NCBI GenBank assembly: GCA_900545365.1
Contig: UQYL01000038.1
Location: forward strand, 1-9,703
Direction: 5' to 3'
DNA length: 9,703 bases
Source: an uncultured Dialister sp.
Lineage (GTDB): Bacteria; Bacillota; Negativicutes; Veillonellales; Dialisteraceae
Shown here piece after piece: positions 5,550-9,703 of this stretch (positions are counted from its first letter, which is position 1; every line of letters begins with the position of its first letter). The position numbers and the translations under genes were made by a program. Under the pieces are notes generated by a model that was given only the letters and a program-made list of their open reading frames with translations, was not told the DNA's origin and did not search any database.

Positions 5550-7091
5550 ATGGAAAATAAGAACGTACAGAAGCCCGCGGAAAAGCTGAATGACCAGATG
5601 CTGATCCGCCGGGAAAAGCTCCAGCAGATCCGCGACCTCGGCATTTCGCCCTTCGGTCAGCGCTTTGAATGGGATCATCACGCGGCGGATATCCGCGAAG
5701 CCGCGGCGGCGCTGGAAGCCAGCGAAGAGCATGTCCGCATGGCGGGCCGCATCATGATCATCCGCAGCCACGGGAAGACCGCGTTCTGCGTGCTCCGCGA
5801 CCGGACGGGCGACATCCAGCTCTATTTCCGCAAGGACCAGCTGACGGAAACGGAATGGAAGCTCTTCAAGCTCCTCGACATCGGCGACATCGTCGGCCTC
5901 GAAGGAAACGTATTCACCACCCACACCGGCGAAGTGACGGTGCGCGTGCTGAATTTCACCATCCTCTCCAAATCTCTCCGCCCGCTGCCGGAAAAATGGC
6001 ACGGCCTCACTGATAAGGAACAGCGCTACCGCCAGAGATACGTCGATCTCATCGTCAATCCCGATGTGAGAAAGACTTTCGAAAAGCGGGCGCAGGTCAT
6101 CAATACGATCCGCCAGTGGCTGACGGAAAGAGGTTTCCTCGAAGTGGAGACTCCCATGCTGCAGGCGCTCTACGGCGGCGCGAACGCCCGCCCCTTCACG
6201 ACGCATCTCAATGCCCTTGATATGCCCCTATACCTGCGCATCGCGCCGGAGCTCTATCTGAAGCGCCTCGTGGTGGGCGGATTCGAACGGGTCTTTGAAA
6301 TGAACCGCAATTTCCGCAACGAAGGCATGGACAACCGGCACAACCCGGAATTTACGTCTCTTGAGACCTACCAGGCCTACGGTGATCTGGAAGACGTCAT
6401 CAAAGAAACGGAAGATATCGTCGCGGCGTGCGCGGAAAAAGTCTGCGGCACGCTGAAGATCACCTACGCCGGCCAGGAGATCGACCTCACGCCGCCGTGG
6501 GACCGCATGACCATGGCGGAAGCGGTGAAGAAATACACCGGCGAAGATTTCGACGCCTGCAGGGATATCAAAGACGCCCGGGCCATCGCGGACCGGCTGA
6601 ATGTGGAATACGGCGAATACGACGGCATCGGCAAGATCCTCGCGGAATGCTTCGACGCTTATGTGGAAGAACACCTGATCCAGCCGACCATCATTACCCG
6701 CTATCCCATCGAAGTGTCGCCTCTGGCCAAGCTCTGCGACGACGATCCGAATTTCACCGCCCGCTTTGAGGGCTACATCTTCGGACGCGAGCTGGCGAAC
6801 GGCTTCTCCGAACTGAATGACCCCATTGACCAGCGGAAGCGCTTTGAACTGCAGCTGGAAGAACGGAAACACGGCGATGACGAAGCGCATCAGATGGATG
6901 AAGATTTCATCACCGCGCTGGAATACGGCCTCCCGCCGACAGGCGGCCTGGGCATCGGCATTGACCGCCTCGTCATGATCATGACCGGCGAGACGAATAT
7001 CCGCGACGTGCTCCTCTTCCCGCTGATGAAGCCGGAAGCGACGGGCTCGGAAAATCAGGAAGCGGAAGAAAAGGCAGAAGAAAAAGAATAA
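5550..7091 (+). CDS. lysS: Lysyl-tRNA synthetase, class II
   Basis: Charges tRNA-Lys with lysine in the cytosol. The 513 residues contain an N-terminal OB-fold anticodon-binding domain (about 60-145) and the class II catalytic core. Motif 1 is around 194-205 (RGFLEVETPMLQ), followed by GGANARPFTTHLNALD (209-224). Motif 2 is FERVFEMNRNFRNEG (245-259), continuing into DNRHNPEFTSLETYQAY. Motif 3 is GLPPTGGLGIGIDRLVM (460-476). The tail after 498 is a Glu/Lys-rich extension. I chose ATG 5550 because AAAGGGG (5538-5544) precedes it by 5 nt and it leaves a 10-nt gap after greA. An in-frame ATG at 5517 would overlap greA and has no comparable ribosome site. It is co-transcribed with greA, and no T-box is visible. 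Confidence 0.97.
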   Translation: MENKNVQKPAEKLNDQMLIRREKLQQIRDLGISPFGQRFEWDHHAADIREAAAALEASEEHVRMAGRIMIIRSHGKTAFCVLRDRTGDIQLYFRKDQLTETEWKLFKLLDIGDIVGLEGNVFTTHTGEVTVRVLNFTILSKSLRPLPEKWHGLTDKEQRYRQRYVDLIVNPDVRKTFEKRAQVINTIRQWLTERGFLEVETPMLQALYGGANARPFTTHLNALDMPLYLRIAPELYLKRLVVGGFERVFEMNRNFRNEGMDNRHNPEFTSLETYQAYGDLEDVIKETEDIVAACAEKVCGTLKITYAGQEIDLTPPWDRMTMAEAVKKYTGEDFDACRDIKDARAIADRLNVEYGEYDGIGKILAECFDAYVEEHLIQPTIITRYPIEVSPLAKLCDDDPNFTARFEGYIFGRELANGFSELNDPIDQRKRFELQLEERKHGDDEAHQMDEDFITALEYGLPPTGGLGIGIDRLVMIMTGETNIRDVLLFPLMKPEATGSENQEAEEKAEEKE

Positions 7092-7099
7092 TCGATAAG

Positions 7100-7122
7100 A
7101 GGCCGCCGGAAGGCGGCCTTTT
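7100..7122 (+). terminator. Intrinsic terminator of the greA-lysS operon
   Basis: GGCCGCC (7101-7107), a GGAA tetraloop and GGCGGCC (7112-7118) form a 7-bp all-GC stem closed by an A-T pair (7100/7119) and followed by T4 (7119-7122). It starts 8 nt after the lysS stop. Confidence 0.9.
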
Positions 7123-7123
7123 C

Positions 7124-7152
7124 GCACGGCAGGAGCGGTTTCCCCGCCGTGC
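7124..7152. repeat. 7-bp inverted repeat abutting the HAD-rapZ-yvcK -10
   Basis: GCACGGC (7124-7130) and GCCGTGC (7146-7152) are exact reverse complements with a 15-nt spacer. The right arm ends on the base before TATAAT and includes the TGC of the extended -10. The repeat occupies the place of the missing -35. It could be an operator; there is no T-run for a terminator. Confidence 0.45.
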
Positions 7153-7158
7153 TATAAT
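7150..7158 (+). promoter_or_regulatory. Extended -10 promoter for HAD-rapZ-yvcK
   Basis: TGC followed by perfect TATAAT (7153-7158) forms a TGnTATAAT element. The -35 position (about 7130-7135, CAGGAG) does not match consensus, which fits extended -10 promoters. Start expected near 7165, over the small inverted repeat CGGAA-T-TTCCG (7166-7176). Confidence 0.65.
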
Positions 7159-7197
7159 GAATTAACGGAATTTCCGGCAGGAAGGAAGGAGGCGCCT

Positions 7198-8007
7198 ATG
7201 GCTCCCATTGAAATGATCGCCCTCGATCTGGATGATACGCTGCTCCGTGACGATATCTCCATTTCCGATTATTCAAAAGAAGTGCTCGCGGAAGCACAGG
7301 CGAAAGGCGTGCGCATCGTCATCGCCACGGGGCGCATGTTCCAGGCGGCGCGGCCCTGGGGGATGGCGCTCGGTCTGGGCGACGTGCCCATGGTGGTCTA
7401 CACGGGCTCCATGGTGGCCCGGTGCGAGTCGGGAGAGATCCTGGCGTATGAGCCGATGGAGCTCTCCCTCGCGCAGGAAATCCTCGACGTGGGCCGGGCG
7501 CACGGATGGTACATGCAGACCTACATCGGCGACGGGCTGTTCGTGCCGGAGCGCAATGAAAAGACGGAGGTCTATGAGCGGACCTGCGGCGTCCGGGCGG
7601 AAGTGCTGGGCGATGATTTCTGGACGCTCCGGGAAGCGCCGGTGAAGGTGCTCATCTATGAAGACGACCCGGCGGTCATGAAAGAGGCGGAAGCGGTTAC
7701 GATCCCCCTCTTTGAGAAGCGCGCCGGCCATGTGCGGTCATCCCGCCATTTCCTAGAATGGAACCGGCTGGGCGCGTCCAAGGGACGGGCGCTGGAACGG
7801 CTCTGCCGGGAATGGGGCGTGCCTCTTGACCGGCTCATGACGGTGGGCAACGCGCAGAACGACGTATCCATGCTGCGGCTCACGCCGTGGTCTTTCGCGG
7901 TGGCAAACGCGGACGCGGCGGCAAAGGCGGCGGCAAAGTACGGGACGGCATCCAATAATGATGACGGCCCGGCAAAGGCGGTGGCAAAATATGTGCTCGG
8001 AAAATAA
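7198..8007 (+). CDS. Cof-type HAD-IIB family sugar-phosphatase-like hydrolase
   Basis: Likely a cytosolic Mg-dependent phosphatase acting on a phosphorylated sugar, nucleotide or cofactor intermediate; the substrate cannot be predicted. The 269 residues are typical of Cof/YidA proteins. Motif I is DLDDTLL, with nucleophile D10 and acid D12. Motif II is ATGR (43-46, T44). The cap domain spans about 85-185. Motif III is in GASKGRAL (K195). Motif IV reads GNAQND (217-222): the first aspartate of the usual GDxxND is asparagine (N218), while D222 is kept. AAGGAGG (7186-7192) lies 5 nt before the ATG. The last codons overlap rapZ, so the two are probably co-expressed. The C-terminal Ala/Lys-rich stretch uses a near-duplicated 21-bp DNA segment (7920-7940 and 7971-7991, 19 of 21 identical). 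Confidence 0.9.
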   Translation: MAPIEMIALDLDDTLLRDDISISDYSKEVLAEAQAKGVRIVIATGRMFQAARPWGMALGLGDVPMVVYTGSMVARCESGEILAYEPMELSLAQEILDVGRAHGWYMQTYIGDGLFVPERNEKTEVYERTCGVRAEVLGDDFWTLREAPVKVLIYEDDPAVMKEAEAVTIPLFEKRAGHVRSSRHFLEWNRLGASKGRALERLCREWGVPLDRLMTVGNAQNDVSMLRLTPWSFAVANADAAAKAAAKYGTASNNDDGPAKAVAKYVLGK

Positions 8008-8911
8008 TGCGGAGGGATTCCGCTTCGTCATCATCACCGGCATGTCCGGCGCGGGAAAGACGAGCCTCATGCAGAAACTGGAAGAAGTAGGGTATTACTG
8101 CGTGGACAATCTGCCGCCCATGCTGATCGCCCGTTTCGCCGACCTGTGCTGGCAGAGCGCTTCTAAGACGCGCCATGTAGCAGTGGTGACGGATATCCGC
8201 GGCGGCGCGGCGTTCTTTGAAGTGCTGCCGCAGGCCCTGGACGAACTGGCGGCGCGGGGCATTCCCCATGAGCTGGTCTTCCTGGAAGCGTCCGACGAGA
8301 CGCTGGTGCGGCGCTACATGGAGACACGGCGGAAGCATCCCCTCTCCGGGGAAGGACGGCTCGCGGAGAGCATCGCCGAAGAGCGGCGCGTCCTGGCCCC
8401 GATCCGCGCGCTGGCGGACCTCATCATCGACACGACCGGCGTGAAGGCGTCCCGCCTCCTGGACATGCTGACCAGCCATTTCGGCATTTCCGACGAGAAG
8501 CGGAGCATGGACATCACCGTATTTTCCTTCGGATTCAAGTACGGCATCCCCATCGACGCGGACATGGTCATCGACGTGCGGTTTCTGCCGAATCCTTTTT
8601 ATGAGAAAAAATACAAGTACTGGAGCGGCCGCGTGAAAGAAGTGGCGGCGTACATCGAACGCTCGCCCGTGACAGGGGAATTTCTGGGGAAGCTCTATGA
8701 TTTCATGGACTTCATGACAGATCAGTTCAAAGCCTCCGGCAAGACGCAGCTCTCCATCGCCATCGGCTGCACCGGCGGCATGCACCGGTCGGTGTACGTC
8801 ACGGAGAAGCTCGGCGCTCATCTGCGGCAGCGCCACGCCCACGTGAATATTGAGCACCGCGACCTGCACCGGAACCGGGTCGATCACGACATCGTGGAGG
8901 AAGAGTCATGA
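7991..8911 (+). CDS. rapZ: RNase adapter RapZ / YvcJ-type nucleotide-binding protein
   Basis: P-loop protein of the RapZ family. In E. coli it controls GlmS, and so amino-sugar synthesis, by steering RNase E to the GlmZ small RNA; in Bacillus the homologue YvcJ is a nucleotidase linked to competence. The Walker A motif is GMSGAGKT (residues 17-24 from ATG 7991). SFGFKYGIPIDADMVIDVRF begins at 179, and GCTGGMHRSV (259-268) is the conserved C-terminal motif, with Met where Gln, Lys or Arg is usual. The start is uncertain: ATG 7991 gives 306 residues and overlaps the HAD gene by 17 nt, while ATG 7958 or 7961 would add about 11 Arg/Gln-rich residues. None has a strong Shine-Dalgarno, so translational coupling to HAD is likely. 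It shares an ATGA overlap with yvcK. Confidence 0.93.
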   Translation: MCSENNAEGFRFVIITGMSGAGKTSLMQKLEEVGYYCVDNLPPMLIARFADLCWQSASKTRHVAVVTDIRGGAAFFEVLPQALDELAARGIPHELVFLEASDETLVRRYMETRRKHPLSGEGRLAESIAEERRVLAPIRALADLIIDTTGVKASRLLDMLTSHFGISDEKRSMDITVFSFGFKYGIPIDADMVIDVRFLPNPFYEKKYKYWSGRVKEVAAYIERSPVTGEFLGKLYDFMDFMTDQFKASGKTQLSIAIGCTGGMHRSVYVTEKLGAHLRQRHAHVNIEHRDLHRNRVDHDIVEEES

Positions 8912-9703
8912 AACGCCTCGTGCGCTGGCTCTATCCGGGACTGCGGATCAAGCGGTGGATGCTCCTCTTCTCTGCGGGGCTGGTCACGCTCATTTTCGGA
9001 ATGACGCTCATCCTGAACTACCAGTTCCTGAGCGTCATCGAAGAGAAGATATTCCTCTTTGCCTATCAGCTGACGGGGCAGTACAATTACGCCATCATCG
9101 CGCTGTGCGGCGTTGTGCCCGTCCTCATCGGGGCGGCGTGCATGCTCGTGGCAGTGCGGAAGCTGGCAAAACGCATCATCGCCCTTCTCGTGCCGGAAGA
9201 ATCGGGCGTTTCCGAGCAGATCGTGAACCGGGTCATCCTGTCCCACGGGCCGAGAGTGGCGGCTGTCGGCGGCGGTCACGGCCTGTCCATGCTTCTCCGT
9301 GGACTGAAGACGAAAACGTCCAACCTCACCGCCGTGGTGACGGTCGCTGACGACGGCGGCTCTTCGGGACGGCTCCGTGAGGAAATGGGCATCATCGCGC
9401 CGGGCGACCTGCGGAACTGCCTCGTGGCGATGGCGGATAAGGAATCTCTGCTGGAAGAGACCTTCCAGTACCGTTTCGGCGGGAAAGGGGAGCTCGCCGG
9501 GCACAGCCTGGGCAATCTCTTCCTCGCCGCGCTGATCGAAGAATTCGGAAACGCGGAAAACGCCCTGAAAGCGGCGAGCCGCATCCTCAATGTGCGGGGG
9601 CAGGTCATCCCATCCACGACAGAAAAAGTGCGTCTCTCCGCGGTAATGTCCGACGGGGCGATCGTGGTGGGCGAGTCGGAGATCTCCGCCTATCCCGCGA
9701 AGA
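8908..9703 (+). CDS. yvcK: YvcK/CofD-like gluconeogenesis factor, membrane-anchored (3' truncated)
   Basis: The first 265 codons are present and the gene continues past the right edge. YvcK (YbhK/CofD-like) proteins bind UDP-GlcNAc and are needed for normal cell-wall synthesis on gluconeogenic carbon. The core begins at about residue 116: VAAVGGGHGLSMLLRGLK, TVADDGGSSGRLREEMG (145-161), APGDLRNCL (164-172) and HSLGNLFLAAL (199-209). Ahead of the core are two predicted membrane helices, about 17-38 and 61-83, absent from the 317-aa B. subtilis protein, so this version should sit on the inner membrane with the catalytic-type core cytosolic. The ATG overlaps the rapZ stop (ATGA) and has GGAGG (8896-8900) 7 nt upstream. 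rapZ-yvcK order is conserved in Firmicutes, where whiA usually follows; that would lie outside the window. Confidence 0.93.
   Translation, partial: MKRLVRWLYPGLRIKRWMLLFSAGLVTLIFGMTLILNYQFLSVIEEKIFLFAYQLTGQYNYAIIALCGVVPVLIGAACMLVAVRKLAKRIIALLVPEESGVSEQIVNRVILSHGPRVAAVGGGHGLSMLLRGLKTKTSNLTAVVTVADDGGSSGRLREEMGIIAPGDLRNCLVAMADKESLLEETFQYRFGGKGELAGHSLGNLFLAALIEEFGNAENALKAASRILNVRGQVIPSTTEKVRLSAVMSDGAIVVGESEISAYPAK

Noticed and set aside
7920..7991. Near-duplicate 21-bp segments in the 3' end of the HAD gene
   Set aside because: They are in frame and code for Ala/Lys helices usual at the C-terminus of Cof proteins; same-codon use explains the similarity well enough.

Overview
The window looks like a chromosomal segment of a Gram-negative Firmicute (class Negativicutes; a Dialister- or Veillonella-like organism is my best guess, from pattern recognition only). 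One gene encodes an outer-membrane autotransporter with a C-terminal beta-barrel ending in an aromatic residue. The housekeeping genes (greA-lysS, rapZ-yvcK) have Firmicute-style content and order, with purine-rich Shine-Dalgarno sites, and YvcK carries an N-terminal membrane anchor. Core genes are GC-rich (about 60% or more).

Layout. Positions 1-369 hold no gene I can support, only GC-rich hairpins. At 370-519 there is an extended -10 promoter and a leader of about 110 nt for a surface autotransporter (516-2471, +). The leader contains a possible 32-codon upstream ORF, a run of eight G, and a perfect 10-bp terminator-like hairpin whose 3' arm holds the autotransporter Shine-Dalgarno. Two terminators (2477-2503 and 2553-2585) separate it from a convergent fold-I ornithine decarboxylase (2596-4749, -). 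The 319-bp divergent region 4750-5068 carries the decarboxylase promoter, an array with a 14-bp period, and a fully consensus sigma-70 promoter for greA. The greA-lysS operon (5069-7091, +) ends at a strong intrinsic terminator. A second extended -10 promoter then drives a Cof-type HAD phosphatase, rapZ and yvcK (7198 to the right edge, +). These last three genes are tightly coupled: HAD and rapZ overlap, and rapZ and yvcK share an ATGA. yvcK is cut by the window end.

How the genes fit together. greA and lysS serve transcription elongation and translation. RapZ and YvcK are nucleotide- or nucleotide-sugar-sensing regulators linked to amino-sugar and cell-wall metabolism. The decarboxylase makes putrescine, which in some Negativicutes is built into the peptidoglycan. 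The autotransporter is a surface protein whose AT-rich passenger (about 37% GC) contrasts sharply with its GC-rich barrel (about 63% GC), suggesting an acquired or swapped passenger.

The most interesting part is the autotransporter leader (about 400-519). Promoter, upstream ORF, G-tract and Shine-Dalgarno-sequestering hairpin are arranged so that tract length would put the upstream ORF in three different relations to the main gene. This is a hypothesis read from sequence only.
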